Source: an uncultured Bacteroidota bacterium
GTDB lineage: Bacteria; Bacteroidota; Bacteroidia; Bacteroidales; VadinHA17
Reading direction: 5' to 3'
NCBI GenBank assembly: GCA_903824785.1
Contig: CAIJYD010000078.1
Coordinates: forward strand, 225,365 to 289,364
Length of the DNA stretch: 64,000 nucleotides
Of this stretch, positions 26,345 to 36,248 are shown piece after piece. A program made the translations under genes and the position numbers. Under the pieces are notes generated by a model that made no database searches, was not told the origin of the DNA, and saw nothing but the letters and a program-made list of their open reading frames with translations. Positions within the stretch are counted from its first letter, which is position 1, and every line of letters starts with the position of its first letter.

Positions 26345-27409
26345 TCAGGGGATTTCCCTGAAAATTGAATTCAGCAGACTGATACTGTCAACTCTGGAAT
26401 CCTGGGCTATTTCCCAGATCATTATACCTGAATATTGGTTGTTTACCACATATTTTGTTTTTTCAGCCATGGTAATTATTCCGTCGTAATAAATATTGTT
26501 TACCCTGTCGGATTTATAAGCATCAGGATGTTGCCGTATTATATCTGCATAAGTAAGAGGCTTCCCGCCTTCCTGATCAAAATCCTTGCCGTAGAAGGGA
26601 ACACCGAGCAGAACTTTCTGTTTTGGCCAACGCCTGTAATTCACCCAATAAGCCAGACCTGTTGAATTTATACTGCTTCCGGACCCGATGGCATCTTTAT
26701 ATGCCGAATGAGCCCCCGGCGCTGTCCATGTTCCCGTAAAATCATAGCACATCACCTGCAAATGGTCAACGTAAGAGGGTATTTCATTAAGAAAATGCTT
26801 CCCTCCCCAGTCGGAGGCACCCAGATCTATTGATATACCCAGATTAAAAGGAGAAAGCTCTTTCTTAAGATCCCTGAGGAGAGTAACCAATGCATTACTT
26901 TCGGATGAAACAACAACATTATTGGTATAGCCTGTCCAGTATTCCCAATCAATATCGACCCCGTCGAGGCAGTTCTCAAAAACATACTGCCGCACCTCAA
27001 GAATGAACCTGTTTCGTGTCTTCTCATTTGTGGCCAGAACCGGGAAGTTGCGCGACCCGTCTCCCCCTCCTACTGAAAAATAGACCTCCACACCATGTGC
27101 ATGGGCGCTGTCAACCAGCTGACTTGTATTAACCAGGTCGCTTGTGTTAATTGTACCATCAGCATTTGGTATTGCAAAAGCATATACAATCCTGGTAAGC
27201 TTATCCCATGGAATGTCTTTCACCTGTTCTGATCCGCTCTGCCAGGAGGGATAAAACCCAACTACCTGATAACTGTATGTTTTAGGAATGTATAAAGAGC
27301 TACAATCCGGTTTGCTGAGGTAGTTCCCCGGATTGGATTCACTCTTCCTGCATGCAGAAAGCAACAAAACAAATAATGTTAAGGCCAGAAATAATGCTGC
27401 TGGTCTCAT
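26345..27409 (-). CDS. GH18 chitinase-like lipoprotein
   Basis: Second GH18 protein, 354 residues, with lipobox LLLSAC (Cys20). Family signatures: QVVGFYPSW, LTRIVYAFAIPN, VEVYFSVGGGDGSRNF and the catalytic DGVDIDWEYW with Glu156 as the proton donor. A MCYDFTGTW segment and GIMIWEIAQDS close the barrel. It is only moderately similar to the neighbouring GH18 protein, so this is not a recent tandem duplication. It is the last of three minus-strand genes after the CE4-GH3 fusion and aldo/keto reductase genes, suggesting shared transcription for breaking down an aminosugar-containing glycan. Confidence 0.92.
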   Translation of the reverse strand: MRPAALFLALTLFVLLLSACRKSESNPGNYLSKPDCSSLYIPKTYSYQVVGFYPSWQSGSEQVKDIPWDKLTRIVYAFAIPNADGTINTSDLVNTSQLVDSAHAHGVEVYFSVGGGDGSRNFPVLATNEKTRNRFILEVRQYVFENCLDGVDIDWEYWTGYTNNVVVSSESNALVTLLRDLKKELSPFNLGISIDLGASDWGGKHFLNEIPSYVDHLQVMCYDFTGTWTAPGAHSAYKDAIGSGSSINSTGLAYWVNYRRWPKQKVLLGVPFYGKDFDQEGGKPLTYADIIRQHPDAYKSDRVNNIYYDGIITMAEKTKYVVNNQYSGIMIWEIAQDSRVDSISLLNSIFREIP

Positions 27410-27436
27410 AATTGTTGTAGGGAAATTAAATCTTTA

Positions 27437-28393
27437 TCAGGTAAAGTATGGCAGCCTGGTAACTTTAGGATCAAAATTGAGTTTCAATTTAATTTTTGCT
27501 GCCTCTTTTTCTGAGAGCAATGGTTCTTTTCCAACCGACACACAAGACTCGAGCGGAGCAAATCCATCAATACCAACATTTGCCACTGAAATGGGAAGAG
27601 AGAGGGCATACCTCAGAAGGTCATCGCCTGTTACATTTCCAATGAGAGCATTCTGTCCCATAATTTTAATGGCAATAACGCCAACATCCCTTTTGATGGC
27701 AAGAGGTAAAAGGCCATCTTCATTACCATTTGATCTTGCAGCGTTTATGACACAGAGAATGGCATCAATATCAAACTCTTTAAAAGATTTCTGTGAGGCG
27801 TCGTTCCATTTATGAAATGAAAAACCAATATTCTTGATAACACCCTCATTCTTAAGTTTCAAAAATGCTTTGTACCCGCCTGAAGAGCTCAGAAGCGTAT
27901 CGACATCTTCCACCTTATCAATAGAATGCATGCAGTAGAGATCGAGATAATCGGTTTTTAAGGTCTTCAGGGAAATGTCAATCTCCTTCATCACACCGTC
28001 GTAGGTTCGCTGAGTTGTTTTTGAATTAAGAAAGATCTGCTTTCTGTATTTCGGCGTGAGAAATTTCCCATAGCGCTCTTCTGCCACTCCATTTCCATAC
28101 GACCGGGCTGAATCGAAATAAGTTATTCCGAGTTGAATTGCATAATCAATATGTTTTTGCAGCATTGCATCATCGGCCACCCAGTTGCAATAGCGCGAAC
28201 CTGCACCAAAACCGAGGCACGAAACCATCCTGTTGGTTCTTCCCAGTCTCCTTTTTGGCATTTCATCCATTATGCCACCGGCTTTCTCTCCAACCGGAAG
28301 AGCGGATGCATCTGTAACAGAAGGAAGCATGGCGGCCGTTGCTGAAACAGCTGCTGTCTGCAGAAATTTCCGTCTTGTAAAATTCGTTTTCAT
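27437..28393 (-). CDS. Aldo/keto reductase, Tat-exported
   Basis: NAD(P)H-dependent oxidoreductase with the (beta/alpha)8 aldo-keto fold, 318 residues. The N-terminal FTRRKFLQTAAVSATAAMLP is a twin-arginine signal, so it is expected in the periplasm. The catalytic tetrad is intact: Asp94 and Tyr99 (YFDSARSYGNG), Lys125 (FLNSKTTQ) and His156 (LYCMHSID). The start of the barrel, KRRLGRTNRMVSCLGFGAG, is typical. It sits between the GH18 and CE4-GH3 genes with short gaps, hinting at oxidation or reduction of released sugars. Exported members are common in Bacteroidota glycan loci, but their substrates are unknown. Confidence 0.9.
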   Translation of the reverse strand: MKTNFTRRKFLQTAAVSATAAMLPSVTDASALPVGEKAGGIMDEMPKRRLGRTNRMVSCLGFGAGSRYCNWVADDAMLQKHIDYAIQLGITYFDSARSYGNGVAEERYGKFLTPKYRKQIFLNSKTTQRTYDGVMKEIDISLKTLKTDYLDLYCMHSIDKVEDVDTLLSSSGGYKAFLKLKNEGVIKNIGFSFHKWNDASQKSFKEFDIDAILCVINAARSNGNEDGLLPLAIKRDVGVIAIKIMGQNALIGNVTGDDLLRYALSLPISVANVGIDGFAPLESCVSVGKEPLLSEKEAAKIKLKLNFDPKVTRLPYFT

Positions 28394-28451
28394 TATTTCC
28401 TGATTTAATATTTTATTTAAACTGAATCATTTGAATTATTATCGGGATTGT

Positions 28452-31400
28452 TTATTGCATCACAACAAACTGACCTTTTAGTTTAATGTTTTCAGATGAA
28501 CTCCCAACCATTACTTTGAAAATACCCGGTTCAACGATTACATTCATATCCCTGTCAAGAAGGGAAAGATCTTCAGGAAGCAGTTTTAGTTTCACGGTTT
28601 TCTTTTCTCCCGGTTCAAGTGATACTTTCTCATAACCTTTTAACTCTTTTACAGGCCTGGAAGTGGTGCTGATGATATCATTTATATAGAGTTGCACAAC
28701 TTCATCACCCTTTACTGTTCCGGTATTTTTTACATCCAGCATTATTTCAACTTCACCTTCATTATTTATCTTATCAGGTGTTATTTTCAGATCGCTGTAT
28801 TCAAAAGTTGTATAGCTTAATCCAAATCCGAATTCATACAATGGTGTTGCCGGCATATCAATATATTTTGCCCCCTCCTTTGTTCTGGAATGGTTGTAAT
28901 AGAATGGGAATTGTCCAACGTGGCGTGGAACAGTAACCGGAAGTCTGCCGCTGGGGTTGTAATCGCCAAAAAGAACATCAGCTACGGCATTTCCGCCCTG
29001 CTCTCCGCACATCCATGCCTCAACGATGGCAGGAACATTTTCAGAGGCCCACCTGATGGATAGCGGCCTTCCATTTATCAGTACCACAATTGTCGGAGTT
29101 CCTGTTGCAAAGACTGACTTGAGAAGCTCTTCCTGAAGGCCGGTTAAATCGAGACTTGCAACATCTCTCCCCTCACCGTTGGTAACATAACCGCCTTCAC
29201 CAATCACAACTATTGCAATATCAGCATTTTTAGCAGCGCTTTTAGCCTTATCTATTTCATTAAGCTTATTACCAATTACTTCACAACCTTTTACATAGCT
29301 GATTTTTGTTTTCGCACCCACTTTATTTCTTATACCCTCCAGTATTGTCACCACATGCTGTGGAATATTATGTGGAAAATAATCGCCAAGCTGGTCGACC
29401 GGCGCTTCAGCATTGGGGCCGATTACTGCAATTGTCTTAATATCTTTTTTCAAAGGAAGTATTTTCTTTTCGTTCCGCAGGAGTACAATACCCTCCCTTG
29501 CAGCCTGAAGCGCAAGTTGCTGATTTTCTTTTGAGTTAACAATTTTTTCAGCATATTTAGGATCAACATAGGGATGTTCAAACAACCCCATCTGAAATTT
29601 GAGCCTAAGCAATCTGGAAACAGCCTGATCAACCTCCTCAATGGATATTTTCCCTTCGTTGACATTTTCGATTAGGCCACCCATATATGCATCTTCAATG
29701 GAAATACCGACATCAACACCGGCTTTTATTGCAAGTATACCTGCCTCCTTTTGTGTTGCTGCATGTCTTTCAGTAACTATTGTGCCAAGTCCTCCCCCTT
29801 CACTTACCACAATACCTTTAAACCCGAGCTCTTCCCTTAGTATCTTTGTAAGTATTTTTTCGGAGCTGTGGACAGCTACACCATCAATGGCAGGGTATGT
29901 TGCCATAACTCCGAGTGCACCATATTTCTTTATGCCGGTGGCAAACGACGGCAAAAATACTTCCCGGAATTTTCTTTCTGAAATCTCCATTGCCCCGCGT
30001 TCAAACCCGCTTACCGGCTGGCTTTGTCCCGGATAATGGCAGAGAAATGAAACAAGTTTATCAGGATCGGAGATGTCATATCCCTGAATAGCCTGAACAA
30101 TATTTGCAGCTATCTGAGAACAAAGGTAAGGATCTTCACTGTAGCCCTCCTCATTTCTTCCCATCCTGGGATCGCGGTTTGGTTCAATAACAAGTGTACA
30201 CAACCCGTGGACACCTATCGATTTTCCCTCTTTCGCGGCCACAGTATAAATCTGCCGCACAAGGTTTTTATTCCATGATGATCCTATTGCCAGCCCTTCA
30301 GGAAAAATAGTCCCTCCCGGGCACATCAGTCCGTGGGTTCCCTCTTCAATCTGAAAGAGAGGAATACCTAACCGTGTTTTCTCAATGGCAATCTTCTGAA
30401 GTTCATTCATTACTTCAGCCTGTCTTTTCGGCCCTTCATATACCAGCCTGTCCGACAAAGTGAAGAAGCCGCCACCGGGTCCGAAAACAGTATTATGAGT
30501 TCCTTCCGCCCATTTTCTGCAACCCTCCAGCTGTTTATCCCTTACCTCTTTGGTGTCTTTCATATCCCAGAGATAGGGAGCATCGCTGTCAAGTCCCCAC
30601 CCAAGCTCGGTTGAATAGCATGTGGGAATATTCATCTGCCCTACCTTTTCCTTGAGAGTCATCCTTGAAACAAGATCGGCTATTCTTTGCTCAACAGGGA
30701 AAAGAGGGTTTTTATATAAAGGTGTTACTGCAAACGGGGCCTCTCCTCTTTTTTCTCTGACATAAGCGGCAATTGTGTGCACGTTTTCTAACCAGATGCC
30801 ATTAGCCGGATCGGAAGCATATTTGCAGATTGCTTCAATAGTATTCAGAAGGGAAGTCTGACTTCCTGCTTCATTCATCTCGTGGCCGGCAAGAACGAGC
30901 CACAGCCCTGAACTTTTAGCTGATTCAATTAAGTTTTTAACCTGCTCAAAGGATTTACCATCGAGCTCCATTCCGGTGAGTTGCGACATATCGCAGAAAG
31001 AGGGATCATTAGCTCCCTCATCGAGCCACCCGCGACCCGTTTCAAACTTCGATGCGATTACAGGTATATAACTTTGCACCATCTTGCCTCTTCCAACAAA
31101 TTTCTGTCCACATGGAAATGCAAAAGAAACCGGCTGTATATCAAGCATTTTAGATATTATGTTACTTGCTGTATCAAGCTCATCATTCATCTCCTGAATT
31201 GTGTAATCTTCCAGGGCTTTATCTCTTGACCAGGCAAAATTTCCGGTGCAGGGATGTACAAGAGAATGGTTACCTATGTCGTGACCATTCCTTACAGCTT
31301 TTTTCCATTCCTCAAGGCGCTGCAGCATATTCCCCGGAGAGACATAAAAAGTTCCCTTCACTCCATACTTGTCGAGCAATGGAATCCCCTTATCGGCCTG

Positions 31401-31577
31401 TGAAAGACGGGCATCATCGAAAGTCAGGCTCAATGCCATTCTCTTACCCTCGGGCCATTTGAAATCACCCTTCTTAAGCACAGCTCCGGCCTGGTAAGAT
31501 TGTGCAGGGCAGCTTCCGGATATTAAACTAATAATTACTATATTAACTAAGACAGTCAGAAAATCAGACGCTTTCAT
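28452..31577 (-). CDS. Fusion of CE4 polysaccharide deacetylase and GH3 glycosidase
   Basis: Secreted 1041-residue bifunctional protein (start at 31577 for a clean signal peptide). N-terminal NodB-type deacetylase (~45-265) has the LTFDDARL motif (Asp54, Asp55) and metal-binding HSLVH (His104, His108), and removes N- or O-acetyl groups. The GH3 part (~290-1041) has EERIADLVSRMTLKEKVGQM-like opening, KSIGVHGLCTLVIEPNRDPRMGR, a (alpha/beta) sandwich with IVVIGEGGYVTNGEGRD, and a fibronectin-III-like tail. At the usual Asp nucleophile it reads GIVVSEGGG, with Glu593. Neighbours suggest xylan or chitin-type substrates; coupling deacetylation with exo-glycosidase action is inference. Confidence 0.88.
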   Translation of the reverse strand: MKASDFLTVLVNIVIISLISGSCPAQSYQAGAVLKKGDFKWPEGKRMALSLTFDDARLSQADKGIPLLDKYGVKGTFYVSPGNMLQRLEEWKKAVRNGHDIGNHSLVHPCTGNFAWSRDKALEDYTIQEMNDELDTASNIISKMLDIQPVSFAFPCGQKFVGRGKMVQSYIPVIASKFETGRGWLDEGANDPSFCDMSQLTGMELDGKSFEQVKNLIESAKSSGLWLVLAGHEMNEAGSQTSLLNTIEAICKYASDPANGIWLENVHTIAAYVREKRGEAPFAVTPLYKNPLFPVEQRIADLVSRMTLKEKVGQMNIPTCYSTELGWGLDSDAPYLWDMKDTKEVRDKQLEGCRKWAEGTHNTVFGPGGGFFTLSDRLVYEGPKRQAEVMNELQKIAIEKTRLGIPLFQIEEGTHGLMCPGGTIFPEGLAIGSSWNKNLVRQIYTVAAKEGKSIGVHGLCTLVIEPNRDPRMGRNEEGYSEDPYLCSQIAANIVQAIQGYDISDPDKLVSFLCHYPGQSQPVSGFERGAMEISERKFREVFLPSFATGIKKYGALGVMATYPAIDGVAVHSSEKILTKILREELGFKGIVVSEGGGLGTIVTERHAATQKEAGILAIKAGVDVGISIEDAYMGGLIENVNEGKISIEEVDQAVSRLLRLKFQMGLFEHPYVDPKYAEKIVNSKENQQLALQAAREGIVLLRNEKKILPLKKDIKTIAVIGPNAEAPVDQLGDYFPHNIPQHVVTILEGIRNKVGAKTKISYVKGCEVIGNKLNEIDKAKSAAKNADIAIVVIGEGGYVTNGEGRDVASLDLTGLQEELLKSVFATGTPTIVVLINGRPLSIRWASENVPAIVEAWMCGEQGGNAVADVLFGDYNPSGRLPVTVPRHVGQFPFYYNHSRTKEGAKYIDMPATPLYEFGFGLSYTTFEYSDLKITPDKINNEGEVEIMLDVKNTGTVKGDEVVQLYINDIISTTSRPVKELKGYEKVSLEPGEKKTVKLKLLPEDLSLLDRDMNVIVEPGIFKVMVGSSSENIKLKGQFVVMQ

Positions 31578-31705
31578 TTTCTTGTTTTTTTGATTGATCA
31601 CAAGATACTATTTTTCAATTATAAATTATGAAGGAATAGAATATATCCGGACTGAATTCCTTACTTTTATGTCAGTTATCTGATTAGTAACTATAATCCG
31701 GAAAA

Positions 31706-33370
31706 ATGAAAACTATCCACATTCTGCCATTAATTATTTTACTCTTAAGTTGTAACAATCAGAACAATAAAAGAGAGAAACTCCAGACTGCCACAGCCGA
31801 AGTAACAAGTAAGATTGTAAATGAAAAATTCGGAGGAGTGGGATTTCATGTTTTTGACCATGTTCAAAAAGGTTCCAAATGGCATTATGAACAGATATTT
31901 GCCAAGAGGTGGCGCGAATTGAATCCCTCCTTCGTAAGGTTGAATGATGATCCCAAATGGAGCTTCAAAGATCTTGATACGATATCCTATTATCTTCAGG
32001 TGATGAAAGGGACAAATACTGAAATGTATTTTACTTCATGGAATACTCAGTCGATAAAAGAGTATAAAAGCGAAAAGGATTATGTCAGTCATGAGGTGGA
32101 TAACCTGGAATACCTGAAGAAGAATCTGGGTTTTGAAAATATCAGATATTACTGCATGGCTAATGAGTTATCGCTCGACAAATGGGCCTCAATGTCTAAT
32201 GACCTTGAGTACTTCAAAAGAGTACAAGGATTATTCTATGACGAATTTAAAGCCAGAAATCTGGATATTAAATTATTGGCAACAGATGCATCCCCCTTCA
32301 GCTACTGGCATACCATAAAATGGGCATCTGAGAATATGGACGACATTACCGGGGTATATGGAGGGCATCACTATATTAACGATAAAGATCTGTTTGATAA
32401 CACCTTCTATAACTATTTCCTGGAAAAAATCAAGTGGGGAACAGATATTGCCAAAAGCAAGAACAAAAGATTCATTGTCGGGGAATTCGGGGCAAAGCAG
32501 AACAGCAATATCATAGATTCTGTAAATCATGATGCTTGTATGTACAATAATATGCCACTAGAGAATTACATGGGAATACAGGTCGCTGAAGCAATCATTG
32601 CAATGATCAATGGTGGTGTTTACGGATGCGGATACTGGACATTTGCAGATTTCCCATCCGCATACCGGAATAAGTATATTAATAAGTGGGGTCTTTACCG
32701 ATGGGAAGTTGACAACTATACCACTAAACCAAGTTATTATTGTCTGGGGCTCTTAACAAAGTTCTTCAGAGGACCATCCGAGGCATATGAGGTAGTCGCT
32801 TCAGATACACTGTTAAGAATGGCGGCCATTAAAAACCTTAATAACGGGGCAGTTTCTTTGGTTGTAATAAACAGGAATGAAAAGGCAAAAAAACTAGAAA
32901 TAAATACGGGCGCACTCCCGGGAACGAAAGCTTTCAGAAAATATCTCTACGACCCATCGGATGTTCCTTTCAATTATTTTGGTGATCTTCAGAACTATAC
33001 CCGGAAGATCAACGCAGGAAAAGGGATACTTTCGGATACGATACCCGCTCTTTCAATGGTGGTATACACCACAAATTATGATGAAGAGGTGCCAGCAAAA
33101 GTAAAGGGATTACAGGTTGAAAAAAAGAAAATTGATAACCGCGACAGGGAAGTACTTACCTGGGAGCCCAACGGAGAAAAAGACTTTTGTTACTACCGGA
33201 TCTACAGATCTGAAAAACCTGAAGTGGAGATATCTCCAAGACGTCAGATTGCCTCAACCATAAGCAATTCCTATATCGATATTTCAGTTCACAATATGCC
33301 GCAGTACTATTACAGGGTTATAGCTGTCGATCAATCGGGAAACAGCAGTGATGAACTATCTCTTAAATGA
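31706..33370 (+). CDS. Clan GH-A glycoside hydrolase lipoprotein with FnIII-like tail
   Basis: Lipoprotein of 554 residues (LPLIILLLSC). The barrel (~35-345) begins FGGVGFHVFDHV and carries likely catalytic glutamates Glu154 (CMANELSL, acid/base) and Glu260 (FIVGEFGAK, nucleophile), the pattern of GH39/GH30-like retaining enzymes. A beta domain (~350-455) follows, then a fibronectin type III-like module (~460-554; LTWEPNGEKDFCYYRIYRS, YYYRVIAVDQSGNSS). It is transcribed divergently from the CE4-GH3 gene across a 130-base gap, and a pirin gene follows within 10 bases. Exact family and substrate are not recognised. Confidence 0.75.
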   Translation: MKTIHILPLIILLLSCNNQNNKREKLQTATAEVTSKIVNEKFGGVGFHVFDHVQKGSKWHYEQIFAKRWRELNPSFVRLNDDPKWSFKDLDTISYYLQVMKGTNTEMYFTSWNTQSIKEYKSEKDYVSHEVDNLEYLKKNLGFENIRYYCMANELSLDKWASMSNDLEYFKRVQGLFYDEFKARNLDIKLLATDASPFSYWHTIKWASENMDDITGVYGGHHYINDKDLFDNTFYNYFLEKIKWGTDIAKSKNKRFIVGEFGAKQNSNIIDSVNHDACMYNNMPLENYMGIQVAEAIIAMINGGVYGCGYWTFADFPSAYRNKYINKWGLYRWEVDNYTTKPSYYCLGLLTKFFRGPSEAYEVVASDTLLRMAAIKNLNNGAVSLVVINRNEKAKKLEINTGALPGTKAFRKYLYDPSDVPFNYFGDLQNYTRKINAGKGILSDTIPALSMVVYTTNYDEEVPAKVKGLQVEKKKIDNRDREVLTWEPNGEKDFCYYRIYRSEKPEVEISPRRQIASTISNSYIDISVHNMPQYYYRVIAVDQSGNSSDELSLK

Positions 33371-33379
33371 AAATTAAAT

Positions 33380-34267
33380 ATGATGGAAAAAAGCTATAAA
33401 AATATTGTTTCAATAATACCTCCTCCACCTTTTCATATGGTAGGAGATGGTTTCAGAGTGCATAATTTTTTTCCGTCACTCCCTGAAACAGGATTAAAAG
33501 GGATGAGTCCATTTTTTCTCCTCGATTATGGTTCAAAGTGGAATGTTCCCCCATCGGATGTTACAAAAGGTGTAGGTGTTCATCCCCACAGAGGGTTCGA
33601 AACGGTTACAATTGCTTATCATGGAAAAGTTGCCCATCACGACAGTGCCGGAAACAGCGGCGTTATTGGAGAAGGCGATGTTCAATGGATGACAGCCGGT
33701 GCAGGGATTCTTCATAAAGAGTACCATGAAAAGGAATTCAGTAAAAGAGGAGGTCTCCTTCAGATGGTTCAGCTGTGGGTAAATCTGCCTGCTGAATATA
33801 AGATGACAGCACCAAAATACCAGGCAATTGAAAATGGTAATATGGGCAGGTTTTATTCAGATGACAAAAAGAGCTTCATTGAGATTATTGCGGGGGAATA
33901 TAATGGAATAAAGGGACCCGCATTTACCTTCTCCCCGGTTAACCTCTTTAATGCAAAACTTAAGGAGGGAGCAAAGTCAGAATTCACCTTTAATAAAGAA
34001 TATAATACAGGAATGGTTGTTATTGAAGGGGAGATAAAAATCAATAATTCCAAAACTGCCCCTGCCGATAACTTTATACTGTTCGGACATTCAGGAGAAG
34101 ATATTGTAATTGAGGCAGCTAAAGACAGTATTGTTCTTATTCTCAGTGGTGAACCTATTAATGAACCAATTGCTTCATACGGACCTTTCGTAATGAATAC
34201 GGAAGCAGAAATTAAAAAGGCATACGAGGATTTTTATAATGGAAACTTCGGGTATCTTGAGGATTAA
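33380..34267 (+). CDS. Pirin family protein
   Basis: Cytoplasmic bicupin of 295 residues. The N-terminal cupin holds the metal site of pirins: VHPHRGFETVTIAYHGKVAHHD supplies the His ligands and a further Glu is expected in the EYHEKEF region. The segment GEGDVQWMTAGAGILHKEYH is highly typical. The C-terminal cupin (~165-285) is degenerate. Bacterial pirins have been reported as quercetin dioxygenases or as partners of metabolic enzymes, so no single role can be assigned. It follows the clan-A glycosidase gene by nine bases, probably on one transcript. Confidence 0.93.
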   Translation: MMEKSYKNIVSIIPPPPFHMVGDGFRVHNFFPSLPETGLKGMSPFFLLDYGSKWNVPPSDVTKGVGVHPHRGFETVTIAYHGKVAHHDSAGNSGVIGEGDVQWMTAGAGILHKEYHEKEFSKRGGLLQMVQLWVNLPAEYKMTAPKYQAIENGNMGRFYSDDKKSFIEIIAGEYNGIKGPAFTFSPVNLFNAKLKEGAKSEFTFNKEYNTGMVVIEGEIKINNSKTAPADNFILFGHSGEDIVIEAAKDSIVLILSGEPINEPIASYGPFVMNTEAEIKKAYEDFYNGNFGYLED

Positions 34268-34395
34268 GGTGAAATCTGAAAGAATTTCATTTTAGAAAAT
34301 AACTCCTATATTTATAAGGCCGGTCAGGAATATTATGCTTACAGGTAATATACTTACAGTCAATTAGTCATATCATTATATAAAATAAATATTTG

Positions 34396-35388
34396 ATGTA
34401 TAAATCAGTTCTAGTAAGTTTACTTCTTACTTTGTTTATCTGGACAAACCTTATATCGCAGGAGAATACCGCCGATAAACAGGTAAATATGCCTGTTCTT
34501 TATGGTATCCTGAAAACAAAAGCTGAATTTGATCTTGATAACTCCCGAATGAGGTTTGAGGTGAGGAATGCCCGATTCGGGGCAAAGGGAAAGATCAATC
34601 CCTTCGTTTCATACAAAGTTGAGATTGATCTTTCTGATGAGGGAAAAATGAAGATGCTCGATGCTTTTGTCAGATTTACTCCTGTTGCAAATCTCGATTT
34701 TTATATGGGGCAGAGAAAAATACCCTTCAGCTCCGACTATATTCGCAGTCCAGCTGAAGGTATATTCGCAAATCGCTCTTTTTTGGCAAAATACATAAAC
34801 GAAGGCATGCGTGATATCGGTTTCTACGCCAACTATAAGTTCACAGGATCTGTACCTGTCGATATGCTTGTCGGGGCAGTCAACGGAACAGGAAATAACA
34901 ATCCCCAATGGATTGATAAACCAAATTTGGTGGGAAGATTACTGGTAGGAGCTGAGAAAGGGATAAGGGGAGCAGGCAACGTTTACTATGGTGAAGGTAT
35001 TAATATGGAACATCTGGCAATGTATGGAGGCGAGGTCAGGTATTCGGCAGGATCATTGTTTCTTGAATCAGAATATATAAGCAGAAACTGGACAGATACA
35101 TTATCAATCCGCAACCATGCCGATGGGATATATATTCATTCATATTACAACTTCAAACTGAACAGTAAAATGATCTGTATGCTCACACCTGCCGCACGTA
35201 TCGACTTTATTGGTAATTCTGTATTCAGGAATGAGGCCGATGCCAGCAGATTAACCTTTGGCTTGAATGCCGGGTTCGAACCGAAACAGTTTATTGCAGA
35301 AATCCGATTAAATTATGAACATTATATAAAGAGCAGCCTCCCTATTCATACAGATAAAATAACGCTTGAATTCATTGCAAGCTTCTGA
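34396..35388 (+). CDS. Outer-membrane porin, OprO/OprP-like
   Basis: A 330-residue outer-membrane barrel with a signal peptide (YKSVLVSLLLTLFIWTNLISQ). I start at the ATG at 34396; the frame also opens with TTG three bases earlier. Alternating strand pattern runs throughout, with MRFEVRNARFGAKGKINPFVSYKVEID near the start, typical of phosphate-selective-porin-like proteins, and a YMGQRKIPFSSDYIRSP region that matches the family. The C-terminus ends in Phe (TLEFIASF), as for BAM substrates. It is shorter than typical members (~400 residues). Phosphate selectivity should not be assumed. Confidence 0.82.
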   Translation: MYKSVLVSLLLTLFIWTNLISQENTADKQVNMPVLYGILKTKAEFDLDNSRMRFEVRNARFGAKGKINPFVSYKVEIDLSDEGKMKMLDAFVRFTPVANLDFYMGQRKIPFSSDYIRSPAEGIFANRSFLAKYINEGMRDIGFYANYKFTGSVPVDMLVGAVNGTGNNNPQWIDKPNLVGRLLVGAEKGIRGAGNVYYGEGINMEHLAMYGGEVRYSAGSLFLESEYISRNWTDTLSIRNHADGIYIHSYYNFKLNSKMICMLTPAARIDFIGNSVFRNEADASRLTFGLNAGFEPKQFIAEIRLNYEHYIKSSLPIHTDKITLEFIASF

Positions 35389-35437
35389 AAACAAAGGATT
35401 TTGACTTGTCTGTAATCTGTCAATTCTTATCCTTAAT

Positions 35438-36058
35438 TCACGCCTTGTTTCTTCTCTTTTTCCTTTTCCATGCTTCAAAAATGAGATAAAGCAGGAACAG
35501 AGCTCCCATTCCGAGCAGAATATGTGATATATAGGGGAAGATCTGATCCCTGATCTCATAAAGGTAATAGCCGATAACAGCAAGAATAATGTTCCAGATC
35601 CCGGCACCTACAAAAGTAAAAAGCATAAAATCGCGGAGGTTCATCTGAGCAAGACCCGCCGGAATACTTATCAGGTGACGTATTCCCGGAACAAGACGCC
35701 CGATAAATGTTGAGGTCTTTCCGTTGCGGATAAAATATTCTTCGGCATGCTCAATCTTCTCCCGTGATAGCAGGAATATACTTCCAACCCTCGACTCAGC
35801 AAACCTGTAAACTATAGGGCGTCCCAGATACTTGGCCAGATAATAGTTTATTAGCGACCCGCAAAGAGCTCCTACAGTACCGGCAAACACTACCATAAAC
35901 ACATTTAAGTCTCCCTGGCCGGCTTTGTATGCGGCAAATGGAATTACAATCTCTGACGGTAATGGCAGAAAAGTGCTCTCGATAGCCATCAGAAGTGCTA
36001 CCGTAAAATAATTCAGATTGGCCATATACCAATCAAAAAGTGAGTGAAAAAATTCCAT
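35438..36058 (-). CDS. DedA family (SNARE-associated/VTT) membrane protein
   Basis: Inner-membrane protein of 206 residues; the ATG at 36058 begins MEFFHSLFDWYM, better than the upstream start. DedA signatures are clear: ESTFLPLPSEIVIPFAAYKAG near the N-terminus, GALCGSLINYYLAKYLGRP, the FIGRLVPGIRHLISIPAGLAQM segment with the conserved G-R-x-x-P-x-x-R, and a final helix followed by a basic tail (KRKKRRNK). Family members help flip or recycle lipid carriers and maintain proton motive force. It stands alone between a porin and an acyl-CoA synthetase gene. Confidence 0.92.
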   Translation of the reverse strand: MEFFHSLFDWYMANLNYFTVALLMAIESTFLPLPSEIVIPFAAYKAGQGDLNVFMVVFAGTVGALCGSLINYYLAKYLGRPIVYRFAESRVGSIFLLSREKIEHAEEYFIRNGKTSTFIGRLVPGIRHLISIPAGLAQMNLRDFMLFTFVGAGIWNIILAVIGYYLYEIRDQIFPYISHILLGMGALFLLYLIFEAWKRKKRRNKA

Positions 36059-36248
36059 TTCAGACTTAATTTTTAAGTTAAGCGGCAAAGTTAACCAACA
36101 TTTTTAATTGCCAAAGCTACTGTAACATATCATTTGATCAAATTAATATAAAGGATTTGGCCGTTTGTCAAAATCAGATCTGCTTTTCACTGATATTTAT
36201 TAAATTGCATAATGATTATTCTCGCAATCGGCCTTAAAAAAAACAGGT

